Assembly (NCBI GenBank): GCA_036321795.1
Contig: JAWQCY010000001.1
Span: forward strand, 310,001-374,000
Direction of reading: 5' to 3'
Origin: CAKVON01 sp902475665
Lineage (GTDB): Bacteria; Actinomycetota; Coriobacteriia; Coriobacteriales; Atopobiaceae
Length of the DNA stretch: 64,000 nucleotides
Positions 29,492 to 37,486 of the stretch are shown piece after piece. Under the pieces are notes generated by a model. It did no database searches. It was given only the letters and a program-made list of their open reading frames with translations, and was not told the origin of the DNA. A program made the position numbers and the translations under genes. Position 1 is the first letter of the stretch. Each line of letters begins with the position of its first letter.

Positions 29492-30880
29492 ATGGCAAGC
29501 TACGAGGCGACGAACGAGGACTTCTGCCACCTGGATGACGGCCTGCCGGCCGAGATCTTGCGCCTGCGTGACGCGGGCGACCTTACCCGGGCGGTCCGCC
29601 TGATCGAGGCCGAGCTCGACGCGGGGACGCGCCCCGAGCTCGCCGCGTGCATGCGTGCCGAGCGTGCCCGGATGCTGCGCGTGCCGCTCGACTATTGCGT
29701 CACGCGCGAGCGGGCCATCGGGCAGATCCGTGGGGAGTGGCCCGACTTCGGCGAGGCCGACCTCGACCGCCTCGTCGACCATGGGCGTATCGACTGGCGC
29801 TTCGTCGATGGCGAGCAGCGCTTTCTCGACAGCTTCGTGGACTCGCTGCGCAAGTATCCCGAGGAGGCTACGGGCCTCGACTGCCCCGCCCAGGACCGCA
29901 CCGCCCAGCTCGCCGTGATCGACGAGATGCGTGATGCCGGCTCGGCGGAGCGTCGCGTCCGCATACGCGCGAGCATCGCCGCTACCGACGACGTCGCCAT
30001 CGACGCGGATACCCGCGTGCGCTGCTGGCTGCCACTGCCCGCCGCATGCCCCCAGATCTGCGACGTCCGCCTGCTCGACTCCACCCCCGGCGCCGTCGTG
30101 GCAGCCGCTGACGCGCCGCAGCGCACGGCGTGGTGGGACGTGCGCGCCCGGCGCGAGTTCTTCGTCGACTACGAGTACACGATCCGCGCCCCCTACGTCG
30201 ACCTGTGGGTCGAGCGGCCCACGCCCGCCCTGGCAGACGAGCGCTTCGCGGCGGCGCCCTCGCCCTGCGCGGCAGACCTCGCCGAGCTGCGTCCGCACGT
30301 CACCTTCACCCCGTACCTGCGCGAGCTTGCCGAGCGCGTGTTCGCCGGCATCCCCGCCGACGACCTTCTCGCCCGCGCCCGCGCCGCCTACGACTACGTG
30401 ACGAACAACGTCGACTATCGCTTCCAGCCCGCCTACCTGCTGCTCGACCCGATCGCGGACGGCTGCGCCAAGTCCCTGCGCGGCGACTGCGGCGTGCTCG
30501 CCCTCACCTTCATCACCCTGTGCCGCCTGGGCGGCGTGCCCGCGCGCTGGCAGAGCGGCCTGTACGCGTCGCCCGAGGACGCGGGCCCGCACGACTGGGC
30601 GATGTTTTACGCCGGGGACTTGGGTTGGCTGTGGGCCGACTGCTCGTTCGGCTCGGCCGCGCGCCGCGACGGCGATGAGGCCCGTCGCCGCTTCTACTTC
30701 GGCAACCTCGGCCCCTGGCGCATGGTGGCAAACTCCGCCTTCATGGCGCCGCTCGAGCCCGCGTGCGAGGTGCTGCGCAACGACCCGTTCGACAACCAGG
30801 TGGGCGAGATGGTGGTGGGACGGCGCGGCCTCACGACGCACGAGCTTGTTTGCGAGCAGTGCGTCGTCTCCATGGCCTAG
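29492..30880 (+). CDS. Transglutaminase-like domain protein
   Basis: Protein of 462 residues. The N-terminal half is helical, EILRLRDAGDLTRAVRLIEAEL, with arginine-rich stretches. The C-terminal half is a transglutaminase/protease-like fold with the triad Cys in RGDCGVLALTF (about 332), His in PHDWAMFY and Asp in WADCSFG. No signal peptide or membrane helix is apparent, so it is probably cytoplasmic. AAGGAGA lies 14 bases before the ATG. The substrate is unknown; bacterial members are often peptidases rather than cross-linkers. It is divergent from purL and stands alone. Confidence 0.8.
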   Translation: MASYEATNEDFCHLDDGLPAEILRLRDAGDLTRAVRLIEAELDAGTRPELAACMRAERARMLRVPLDYCVTRERAIGQIRGEWPDFGEADLDRLVDHGRIDWRFVDGEQRFLDSFVDSLRKYPEEATGLDCPAQDRTAQLAVIDEMRDAGSAERRVRIRASIAATDDVAIDADTRVRCWLPLPAACPQICDVRLLDSTPGAVVAAADAPQRTAWWDVRARREFFVDYEYTIRAPYVDLWVERPTPALADERFAAAPSPCAADLAELRPHVTFTPYLRELAERVFAGIPADDLLARARAAYDYVTNNVDYRFQPAYLLLDPIADGCAKSLRGDCGVLALTFITLCRLGGVPARWQSGLYASPEDAGPHDWAMFYAGDLGWLWADCSFGSAARRDGDEARRRFYFGNLGPWRMVANSAFMAPLEPACEVLRNDPFDNQVGEMVVGRRGLTTHELVCEQCVVSMA

Positions 30881-30963
30881 CCCGTCTCCACGCGACCGCC
30901 ACGTTTGCCGGAAGAGCCGTTCGCCGATTTACCTGTGCAAATGGTTGACGAATTTGATTTCAT

Positions 30964-31021
30964 GCGACAACTTGACTACTTTTCGCTGGTCAATCAACAC
31001 TTTCTTGCGGAAAGTTGTCGC
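30964..31021. promoter_or_regulatory. Nested inverted repeats upstream of the aldolase gene (candidate operator)
   Basis: GCGACAACTT (30964-30973) and AAGTTGTCGC (31012-31021) form a perfect 10-bp inverted repeat. Inside it TTGAC (30972) and GTCAA (30989) form a second one. The block is AT-rich and ends 30 bases before the -10-like TATTATATAA. Confidence 0.5.
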
Positions 31022-31050
31022 CTGAGTGCTAGCGATCGGATGCGAGCGGC

Positions 31051-31060
31051 TATTATATAA
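31051..31060 (+). promoter_or_regulatory. -10 region TATTATATAA of the aldolase promoter
   Basis: This AT-rich block sits 40 bases before the aldolase start codon. No strong -35 is seen, which fits an activated promoter under the upstream inverted repeats. Confidence 0.5.
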
Positions 31061-31100
31061 GTCGCCCAAAGCACCACTCACCGACAGATGGGGGAACAAC

Positions 31101-31973
31101 ATGCTCGTTAACGCCAAGGCCATGCTTCAGAGTGCCGAGAAGGGCCACTACGGCATCGGCGCGTTCAACACCAACAACCTCGAGTGGGCCTCGTCCATCC
31201 TGGACGCCGGCGAGGAGCTCCAGTCCCCGCTCATCATCCAGTGCACCGGCGGCGCCGCCAAGTGGCAGACCAGCTTCAAGATCGTCTCCGACATGGTCCA
31301 CCAGCTCGTCGAGGACAAGAACATCACCGTCCCCGTCGCCCTGCACCTCGACCACGGCTCCTACGAGGAGTGCCACAAGTGCATCGAGGCCGGCTTCACC
31401 TCCATCATGTATGACGGTTCCCACGAGAAGGACTTCCAGACCAACCTCGACCGTACCACCGAGCTGGTCAAGCTTGCCCACAGCAAGGGTCTGTCCATCG
31501 AGGCCGAGGTCGGCGGCATCGGTGGCGTCGAGGACGGCGTCGCCTCTGCCGGCGAGCTCGCCGACCCCGAGCAGTGCAAGGCCATCGCCGACACCGGCGT
31601 CGACTTCCTCGCCTGCGGCATCGGCAACATCCACGGCCTGTACCCCGCCGACTGGCAGGGCCTGTCCTTCGATCGCCTGGGCGAGATCAAGGCCCTGACC
31701 GGCGATTTGCCCCTGGTCCTTCACGGCGGCACCGGCATCCCCGTCGACCAGATCCAGAAGGCCATCTCGCTGGGCATCTCCAAGATCAACGTCAACACCG
31801 ACCTCCAGGTCGTCTTCGCCGAGGCCACCCGCAAGTACATCGAGTCTGGCGCCGACCAGCAGGGCAAGGGCTACGATCCCCGCAAGCTCCTCAAGCCGGG
31901 TCGCGAGGCCATCGTGGAGCGCACCAAGGAGCTCATCCGCGAGTTCGGTTCCGAGGGCAAGGCCTGGAACTAA
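31101..31973 (+). CDS. fba: Class II fructose-1,6-bisphosphate aldolase
   Basis: Zinc-dependent aldolase of 290 residues for glycolysis and gluconeogenesis. Ligand motifs are LHLDHGSYEECHK, EAEVGGIGG, and the C-terminal LHGGTGIPVDQIQKAISLGISKI split across the usual glycine-rich phosphate site. GGGGGA precedes ATG 31101. Codon use is very strongly biased to C-ending codons, as expected for a highly expressed gene. A tagatose-bisphosphate aldolase is possible, but there is no galactitol or tagatose context. QSAEKGHYG near the N-terminus is encoded by an iterated motif copy. Confidence 0.93.
   Translation: MLVNAKAMLQSAEKGHYGIGAFNTNNLEWASSILDAGEELQSPLIIQCTGGAAKWQTSFKIVSDMVHQLVEDKNITVPVALHLDHGSYEECHKCIEAGFTSIMYDGSHEKDFQTNLDRTTELVKLAHSKGLSIEAEVGGIGGVEDGVASAGELADPEQCKAIADTGVDFLACGIGNIHGLYPADWQGLSFDRLGEIKALTGDLPLVLHGGTGIPVDQIQKAISLGISKINVNTDLQVVFAEATRKYIESGADQQGKGYDPRKLLKPGREAIVERTKELIREFGSEGKAWN
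31133..31142 (+). repeat. Iterated 10-mer (in fba, SAEKG codons)
   Basis: Exact copy followed by GGC. Confidence 0.7.
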
Positions 31974-32023
31974 CCCGCACGCACTTCTCGCCAGGCGAAG
32001 GCCCTGGCAAGACAGTCGACTTT

Positions 32024-32054
32024 GGGAGGGTGCCCTCGGGTGCCCTCCCTTTTT
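32024..32054 (+). terminator. Terminator after the aldolase gene
   Basis: GGGAGGG and CCCTCCC pair around a short spacer that contains a direct duplication of GGGTGCCCTC, followed by five T residues. Confidence 0.75.
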
Positions 32055-32159
32055 GTCGCATGCAATCGCTTCAGTCATTCATCAGGATGGATTGAGCGTG
32101 GTCGCGGCTTCATAATTTGTCGCGTTCCTGCCTGCGGATATGTTGATTGGGGTACCGTT

Positions 32160-32188
32160 TTGGCACCTCGTTCGCGGGCGTGTATCAT
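32160..32188 (+). promoter_or_regulatory. Promoter of the NlpC/P60 gene
   Basis: TTGGCA and TATCAT are separated by exactly 17 bases, placing transcription about 55 bases before the start codon. Confidence 0.65.
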
Positions 32189-32250
32189 TGATTGAGTTCT
32201 TTCGGCAGCAAGGCCCGCTGCTTATCTGCACCCGTTACGAAAGGGGCCCC

Positions 32251-33393
32251 ATGACTCGAAAGATGGCATCGAAGCTGCTTGCCGCGGCACTCGCGGCATC
32301 CATTTCCGTCACCGGCGTCGGCTTGGCACTTCCCACCGTCGCGCTGGCCGACGAGTCCTCGGCCGAGCTCCAGGCTAAGCTCGACAGCGCAAAGGCGACC
32401 CTCGACGACCTTTACGGCCAGGCCGAGGAGGCGTCCGAGAAGCTCAACGACACCAAGTACAAGCTCGAGCAGACCAACAAGAGCATCGAGCAGACCAAGA
32501 AGGACATCAAGGCGAAGCAGGACGAGCTCAAGCAGGCCCAGGCCACGCTGTCCGACCGCGTCTCCGCCAACTACAAGAGCGGCGGCGTCTCGCTGCTCGA
32601 GCTCGTGCTCCAGTCCTCGAGCTTCGAGGAGCTCGCCAACAACATCTACTACGCGCAGAAGGTCAGCGCGAGCGACGAGAAGGCCATCGACACCGTCAGG
32701 ACGGTCCAGGCCGAGCTCAACAAGAAGCAGGCCTCCCTCGAGAAGGACAAGAAGGAGCAGGAGAAGCTCGTTGCCGACCAGCAGAGTCAGGCCGACGAGC
32801 TCAACGCCAAGGCGCAGGCCGCCCAGACCTACGTTGACGGCCTCGACTCCAAGGTCCAGGCCAAGCTCAAGGAGGAGCAGGAGGCCGCGCACAAGAAGGC
32901 CGAGGAGGAGGCCAGGAAGAACCAGTCCAAGGCCGAGGAGGAGATCAAGAACAACAACGGGGGCAACTCCGGTGGCGGCAGCCACTCCTCCAACAACGGT
33001 GGCAGCCACTCCGGTGGTGGCAGCCATTCCGGCGGCAACTCCGGTGGTGGCGGCATCAGCTCCAACGCCCGCAGCACCATCGTCTCGACTGCCTACTCCC
33101 TGCTCGGCAAGGCCTACGTCTGGGGTGCCTCGGGTCCCAACGCCTACGACTGCTCGGGCCTGGTCCAGGCCTGCTATGGCGCCGCTGGCATCTACGTCCC
33201 GCACAGCTCCGGCGCCCTGTCCGCCTACTGCAACAAGCCTGCCTCGCAGGCCGTCGCGGGCGACATCGTGTGGAGGAGCGGCCACGTTGGCATCTGCATC
33301 GGTGGTGGCCAGACGATCGAGGCCATGAGCCCCAGCCAGGGTGTTACCTACGGCAGCATCTACACCTTCACGTCTGCGGGCTCGCCCGCCTAG
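32251..33393 (+). CDS. Secreted NlpC/P60 peptidoglycan endopeptidase with coiled coil
   Basis: Exported DL-endopeptidase of 380 residues that cuts cell-wall peptides during growth. The N-terminus is a Sec signal peptide ending PTVALADE. Residues about 33-235 form a coiled coil resembling CwlO, with YKSGGVSLLELVLQSSSFEEL. A low-complexity Gly/Ser/His/Asn linker with repeated GGSHS follows. The catalytic domain has Cys in YDCSGLVQACYGAAGI (about 300), His in GDIVWRSGHVGICI and a later polar residue. GAAAGGGG precedes ATG 32251. It shares its coiled coil with the Tat-type protein at 5766 but has a clearer NlpC/P60 domain. Confidence 0.9.
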   Translation: MTRKMASKLLAAALAASISVTGVGLALPTVALADESSAELQAKLDSAKATLDDLYGQAEEASEKLNDTKYKLEQTNKSIEQTKKDIKAKQDELKQAQATLSDRVSANYKSGGVSLLELVLQSSSFEELANNIYYAQKVSASDEKAIDTVRTVQAELNKKQASLEKDKKEQEKLVADQQSQADELNAKAQAAQTYVDGLDSKVQAKLKEEQEAAHKKAEEEARKNQSKAEEEIKNNNGGNSGGGSHSSNNGGSHSGGGSHSGGNSGGGGISSNARSTIVSTAYSLLGKAYVWGASGPNAYDCSGLVQACYGAAGIYVPHSSGALSAYCNKPASQAVAGDIVWRSGHVGICIGGGQTIEAMSPSQGVTYGSIYTFTSAGSPA

Positions 33394-33433
33394 TGTCGGG
33401 TACGCGACAAGGTTGTCACGCATAGCGAAGAAC

Positions 33434-33463
33434 AAGGGGTCGGCCGAAAAGGTCGACCCCTTT
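33434..33463 (+). terminator. Terminator after the NlpC/P60 gene
   Basis: AAGGGGTCG and CGACCCCTT form a 9-bp stem about 40 bases after the stop; the T tract is short. Confidence 0.55.
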
Positions 33464-33552
33464 GCCGTGTCTTGCCATATTTGCGCCCGCTCCCGCGCGT
33501 CACGCGGTCCTTCTCGGTCGCCCTACGCTTTCGTCCTTGGCCAAGAAGGACG

Positions 33553-33590
33553 TGCATCGGATGAAGGAGCGCTAGACTGAGTCCGATGCA
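33553..33590. promoter_or_regulatory. Inverted repeat around a -10-like hexamer upstream of the first zinc-ribbon gene
   Basis: TGCATCGGA (33553-33561) and TCCGATGCA (33582-33590) form a perfect 9-bp inverted repeat whose spacer holds TAGACT (33573). The arrangement suggests an operator over the promoter, 23 bases before the start codon. Confidence 0.45.
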
Positions 33591-33612
33591 CAATTCGGAC
33601 CAGGGAGGTCAT

Positions 33613-34443
33613 ATGTTCTGTCCCAAGTGCGGCGTCCAGAACCCCGACGACGCCAAGTTCTGCGCCGGCTGCGGCGCCCCAATCGCGAGGTCTGCTGCAG
33701 CAGCTGGTGCCACGTCGGAAACGTCGACCGCGACGCCCGTCGCTGGCCCCGCCGTCCGTAAGGCTCCGTACAAGCCGCTGATCATTGCCGCCGTCGGCCT
33801 GGTCGCGATCCTGGCCGTGGTCTTCGCGGTCATCGTTCCCGCGTGCTCCGGGCCCAAGTTGCAGACCTTCCGCTTTGCCTACGGCAGCCAGGGCCTCTGC
33901 TTCTCCACCAACGGCAAGCAGGCGACCTTTGTGGTGAACGGCATGGAGGGCAAGGGCGACGTCTCCAGGGTGAGGGACGAGGGTGACGTCGTGGCCTACG
34001 AGCTCGATGTTGACTCGCTGAGCGGAGACGTCACCGGCGACAACGCCCCTTCGATGATGGTCTTCTACATGCCCAAGGGCGCCTCCACCAGCAACCCCGT
34101 TGGCAAGTGGGGCTTCTTCGGCGCCACCGACAGCTCCGGCAGCATGTACGTTACGGATGTTTGCTTCGAGCTCGACAAGGACGGTAAGGGCAAGTCCACG
34201 ACCTCCAACGGTTATGGCGACAAGGACGAGGTCGCCGCAGCCATCAACAAGGACATCCTCGGTGCCGCCGAGAAGTACGGCTCCAAGTCCGAGTACTCCA
34301 TCAGCTGGGAGAAGGACGAGGTGGGTTCGTTCACCATCAAGGACGACAACGACGACTCCATGAGGCTCGAGCTTAGCGAGAAGTACTTCGAGGACTGCGA
34401 CTTTGCCTCCGATGCCGACGCGAAGCTTTCCGACCAGCGCTAG
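33613..34443 (+). CDS. Zinc-ribbon, single-membrane-helix protein, copy 1
   Basis: Unnamed protein of 276 residues. The N-terminus is a zinc ribbon, MFCPKCGVQNPDDAKFCAGC (CxxC...CxxC). A Thr/Ala-rich stretch and one membrane helix (about 57-80) ending PACSGPKLQ follow. The remaining 190 residues are a mixed alpha/beta domain with FCPxC absent, beginning FRFAYGSQGLCFSTNGKQATF and ending MRLELSEKYFEDC. The domain is presumably extracytoplasmic. ATG 33613 follows GGGAGGTCAT. It is the first of three tandem paralogues, each with its own terminator. Function is unknown. Confidence 0.75.
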   Translation: MFCPKCGVQNPDDAKFCAGCGAPIARSAAAAGATSETSTATPVAGPAVRKAPYKPLIIAAVGLVAILAVVFAVIVPACSGPKLQTFRFAYGSQGLCFSTNGKQATFVVNGMEGKGDVSRVRDEGDVVAYELDVDSLSGDVTGDNAPSMMVFYMPKGASTSNPVGKWGFFGATDSSGSMYVTDVCFELDKDGKGKSTTSNGYGDKDEVAAAINKDILGAAEKYGSKSEYSISWEKDEVGSFTIKDDNDDSMRLELSEKYFEDCDFASDADAKLSDQR

Positions 34444-34495
34444 TCCGCTGGCCAGGGGCATTTAGTTCGTGCCCTGACACAATCTGACGCACGAT

Positions 34496-34529
34496 ACGGG
34501 GCCCGCCGCCGCAAGGCAGCGGGCCCCGT
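34496..34529 (+). terminator. Terminator after zinc-ribbon copy 1
   Basis: A 15-bp stem with one mismatch, from ACGGGGCCCGC to GCGGGCCCCGT, has a GCAA loop and is followed by CTTG. Confidence 0.75.
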
Positions 34530-34684
34530 CTTGCGTCGGCGAACGATTCGGCCTTGCTTATCCCAAAGTGCCGTCTTGCCGAGGTTGGCTGCCTGTCGTT
34601 TAGAGAATGAAGTCAGGAAGGTGATGTGCAGGGGATAGACTTGGCATTGTCCGTCGTGGCCACCGACCAGATCAGGGAGGTCAT

Positions 34685-35440
34685 ATGTTCTGCCCCAAGT
34701 GCGGTGCCCAAAACCCCGATGACGCCAAGTTCTGCGCCGACTGTGGCGCTTCGATTGTCAGGCCTGTTACTGGCCCCACAGTCCATAAGGCCCCGCATAA
34801 GCCGGCGATTGCCTCCGTCGTCTGTCGGCTCGCGGTTTTGGTCGCGCTTTTCGTGATTGTCGCGGTCATCGTCCGCGCATGCTACGCACCCAAGGTGAAG
34901 GCCTTCCGCTTTGACTACGGTAACCAGAGCATCTGCTTCTCCACCAACGGCAAGCAGGCGACCTTCATGGTAGACGGCATAGGGGGTAGGGGTGACGTCT
35001 CCCAGGTGAGGGACGAGGGTGACACCGTTGTCTATAGGATTGACGTTGACTCGCTGGGCGGAGACGCTTACAACGACAGCGGCTACGCTCCCTGGAGCCT
35101 CGACTTCTACTTGCCCAAGGACGCCTCAGTTGGCAACCCGGTCGGCAAGTGGGGTGTCGCTGCCGAAATCGGCCACTCCAATAATTGTTACTTTGTGGAT
35201 GTCTGTTTCGAGTTCGACAAGGACGGTGAGGGCAAGGTCATTCCGAGGGGCGATAACCTCCCGGCTATCAATAAGGACATCCTCGGCGTAGCCGAGAAGT
35301 GTGGTTCGAAATCCGGGTATTCCATCAGCTGGGAGGAGGATGGGGTTGGCTCATATGTCATCAGGGATGACGACGGCGACTCCATGAGGCTCGAGCTTAG
35401 TGAGAAGTACTTCGAGGACTGCGAAGACATCGGCGATTGA
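34685..35440 (+). CDS. Zinc-ribbon, single-membrane-helix protein, copy 2
   Basis: Paralogue of the preceding gene, 251 residues, with the same order: zinc ribbon MFCPKCGAQNPDDAKFCADC, a shorter linker, one membrane helix (about 42-62) and a C-terminal domain with the shared ICFSTNGKQATF and MRLELSEKYFEDCED. Codon use is visibly less GC3-biased than in copy 1, with more T- and A-ending codons, suggesting relaxed selection or different expression. The start has the same GGGAGGTCAT ribosome site as copy 1. Function is unknown. Confidence 0.72.
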   Translation: MFCPKCGAQNPDDAKFCADCGASIVRPVTGPTVHKAPHKPAIASVVCRLAVLVALFVIVAVIVRACYAPKVKAFRFDYGNQSICFSTNGKQATFMVDGIGGRGDVSQVRDEGDTVVYRIDVDSLGGDAYNDSGYAPWSLDFYLPKDASVGNPVGKWGVAAEIGHSNNCYFVDVCFEFDKDGEGKVIPRGDNLPAINKDILGVAEKCGSKSGYSISWEEDGVGSYVIRDDDGDSMRLELSEKYFEDCEDIGD

Positions 35441-35529
35441 TTCTAGCGAATACCTTTTCGATTGGTGTTGGGCCGTCGTTCCGAGGGACGTTCGATTTGT
35501 GTCTCTCGTTATGGCATGGCGTACGATGT

Positions 35530-35558
35530 GGGACCCGCTGCTACAGGCAGCGGGTCCC
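35530..35558 (+). terminator. Terminator after zinc-ribbon copy 2
   Basis: A perfect 12-bp stem, GGGACCCGCTGC with GCAGCGGGTCCC, has a 5-base loop. Confidence 0.7.
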
Positions 35559-35661
35559 GTCATGGCTTCCCCCGCTACGCCAACGGCTGCATGAGGCTTG
35601 ACGGTTAGTCGTAACGCCTGAGAAGATGGGCTTATCAGGACCCTATCTTGAGGAGGTCGTT

Positions 35662-36384
35662 ATGTTCAGCCCCAAGTTCAGTCCCAAGGTTGCGAGCGCT
35701 TCTCGCAAGGCGTTGAGCGCCTTCTCGGTCGGTCTGGCCGCGGCGGTCGCGGCGGTGATCCTGATTGCGCTTCCCGCGTGTGGTGGCCCCAAGCTCCAGA
35801 CCTGGCGCGTTGCCGGCAACGCCACCGACATCTGCTTCTCCACCGATGGCGAGAAGGCTGCCTACACGTTCAACGACGCGTTTGGCACGGGCGACGTCGC
35901 CAACGTGTACGAGACCGACGAGTACACGGTCTACGAGCTCGACCCCGAGTCGCTCAAGTTCGAGAACGCCGGCTGGCCCGACACCACGCAGATGATCTAC
36001 TTCATGCCCAAGGGTGCCTCCACCAGCAAGCCCGAGGGCTCGTGGGGCCTGGTCCGCATCGTCGGTAAGGCTCCCGACCATAAGTACCACGGCTACCGCT
36101 TCACGTTCAACGAGGACGGCAGCGGCGTGTACGGCTGGTTCTACGGTGACGCCACCGCCGATGAGGTGCGCAACGCCATCGAGAAGAGCCCGGTCAAGGG
36201 ATTCTCCGACCTCGGCGAGGTCAGCGACCATGACATCACCTGGAAGAAGGGTGATGAGGACGGCACCTACTCCTTCGAGTTCTCCGCAGGCGACCCCGTG
36301 CGCTTTGAGCTCAGCAAGGACTTCTACAATGACGTCGAGTTCACCATCGACGACGACGTGAAGCTTTCCGAGCAGAAGAGCTAG
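35662..36384 (+). CDS. Third tandem paralogue, zinc ribbon lost
   Basis: Protein of 240 residues clearly related to the two upstream genes. Its helix ends PACGGPKLQTWR, and its outer domain has ICFSTDGEKAAYTF and YFMPKGASTSKPEG. The N-terminus reads MFSPKFSPK where the others have MFCPKCG, so the zinc-binding cysteines are replaced by Ser and Phe and the second CxxC is gone. AGGAGG lies seven bases before ATG 35662. It may now be a simple membrane-anchored or lipoprotein-like form. Function is unknown. Confidence 0.72.
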   Translation: MFSPKFSPKVASASRKALSAFSVGLAAAVAAVILIALPACGGPKLQTWRVAGNATDICFSTDGEKAAYTFNDAFGTGDVANVYETDEYTVYELDPESLKFENAGWPDTTQMIYFMPKGASTSKPEGSWGLVRIVGKAPDHKYHGYRFTFNEDGSGVYGWFYGDATADEVRNAIEKSPVKGFSDLGEVSDHDITWKKGDEDGTYSFEFSAGDPVRFELSKDFYNDVEFTIDDDVKLSEQKS

Positions 36385-36442
36385 CGCTTTGGGCTGACGC
36401 CGTACGCCAGGCGACGCTCGCAAGGCGACCGCAGGTAAACTA

Positions 36443-36485
36443 AGCCGCCCTCATGCCTGAAACGGGCATGGGGGCGGCTCGCTTT
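36443..36485. terminator. Bidirectional terminator before the suf operon end
   Basis: A 15-bp stem with one mismatch, AGCCGCCC...GGGCGGCT, is followed by CGCTTTT. It lies between the convergent third paralogue and rrf2. Confidence 0.75.
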
Positions 36486-36518
36486 TGCATCTCGCCTGCC
36501 GGGACATGCGGCGAGGCG

Positions 36519-36947
36519 TTAGGCGCAGGGGCCTGCCTCGCCGTCCTCGAGGATGTCGGAGAGGCGCTTGCTGTCCAAAAACTGGCTGGTCACGGCTCCG
36601 AGGTCGCGCCAGACGGGAAGGGTGGCGCACTCGCCCGCGCGCGGGCAGAGCTCGCCGGAGGAGCAGTCCAGGCAGGTGACGGGCGCAAGCGTGCCCTCGG
36701 CGGCGCGAAGAATCTCGCCCAGGGTGTAGTCCTCGGGCGCGCGGGACAGCTGGTAGCCGCCACCCTTGCCGCGCAGGCTCTTGACGTAGCCGGCCTTGAG
36801 CAGAAGCGAGGTGACCTGCTCGAGGTACTTACGGGAGATTCCCTGGCGCTTGGAGATGTCGCCCAGCGAGACCCACCCGTCGTGGACCGCGAGGTCGCTC
36901 ATCACGCGAAGGGCGTAGCGCCCCTTTGTCGAGAACATCCCGGACAT
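36519..36947 (-). CDS. Rrf2 family Fe-S-type transcriptional regulator of the suf operon
   Basis: Winged-helix regulator of 142 residues in the IscR/SufR-like Rrf2 family. It probably senses iron-sulfur cluster status and controls this operon. It begins MFSTKGRYALRVMSDLAVHD, and the wing KGGGYQLSRAPEDYTLGEIL is typical. A cysteine cluster follows, CLDCSSGELCPRAGEC, able to hold an Fe-S cluster. It is the last gene of sufCBDSU-rrf2, starting just past the sufU stop. The start could be ATG 36947 or the internal ATG at 36938 that fits the family N-terminus. Confidence 0.88.
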   Translation of the reverse strand: MSGMFSTKGRYALRVMSDLAVHDGWVSLGDISKRQGISRKYLEQVTSLLLKAGYVKSLRGKGGGYQLSRAPEDYTLGEILRAAEGTLAPVTCLDCSSGELCPRAGECATLPVWRDLGAVTSQFLDSKRLSDILEDGEAGPCA

Positions 36948-36949
36948 GG

Positions 36950-37486
36950 CTACTCGCCGTCCTTCTCGGCAGGGTTGGCCTCGGCCGAGGCGTGGTCGTG
37001 GGACACGTGGTCGCCGCAGTCGCAGACGCAGGGATCGGTGGCACTGGCGCTGTCGGCACCGGTGGCGAGCATCTCGTCGAGGGTGCGCCAGGCGAGCTCG
37101 GCACACTTGACGCGGGCGGGCATGCGCGAGATGGACTCGAGGCAGCTTGCCTCGTCGAGCTCGGCGAGCTTGGCGGGGTCGGTCTCCTCGCCGCGGATCA
37201 TGCGGCCGAACAGCTTACAGGCGTCGCGGGCGTCGGCGACGGTCATGCCCTCGACGAGGTCGCTCATCATGTCGGCAGAGGCCTGCGAGATGGCGCAGCC
37301 CGAGCCCGTCCAGCTGGCCTCGTCGATCGTGCCGTCGTCTGCCAGGCGAACGTGGAGCGTCAGGTCGTCGCCGCAGGAGGGGTTGATGCCCTCGTGCGAG
37401 TAGGTCGCGTCGTCCAGCTCGTAGTTGTAGTCCGGGTGGGACACGTGGTCCATCAGGGCTTGCGTGTAGACGTTGGTGTTAGGCAC
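36950..37486 (-). CDS. sufU: Fe-S assembly scaffold/sulfur acceptor SufU
   Basis: Zinc-containing sulfur-transfer partner of SufS, 178 residues. The three family cysteines are NPSCGDD (C38), GSGCAIS (C64) and RVKCAELAW. After the normal domain there is a roughly 40-residue tail with CVCDCGDHVSHDHA, a Cys/His cluster not needed by the usual fold, and the end NPAEKDGE, which is encoded by an exact iterated motif. The start overlaps the end of sufS by eight bases, indicating coupling. Metal storage or transfer by the tail is speculation. Confidence 0.92.
   Translation of the reverse strand: MPNTNVYTQALMDHVSHPDYNYELDDATYSHEGINPSCGDDLTLHVRLADDGTIDEASWTGSGCAISQASADMMSDLVEGMTVADARDACKLFGRMIRGEETDPAKLAELDEASCLESISRMPARVKCAELAWRTLDEMLATGADSASATDPCVCDCGDHVSHDHASAEANPAEKDGE
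36962..36971 (-). repeat. Iterated 10-mer (C-terminal tail of sufU)
   Basis: Exact copy followed by GAC, encoding PAEKDGE at the protein end. Confidence 0.8.
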
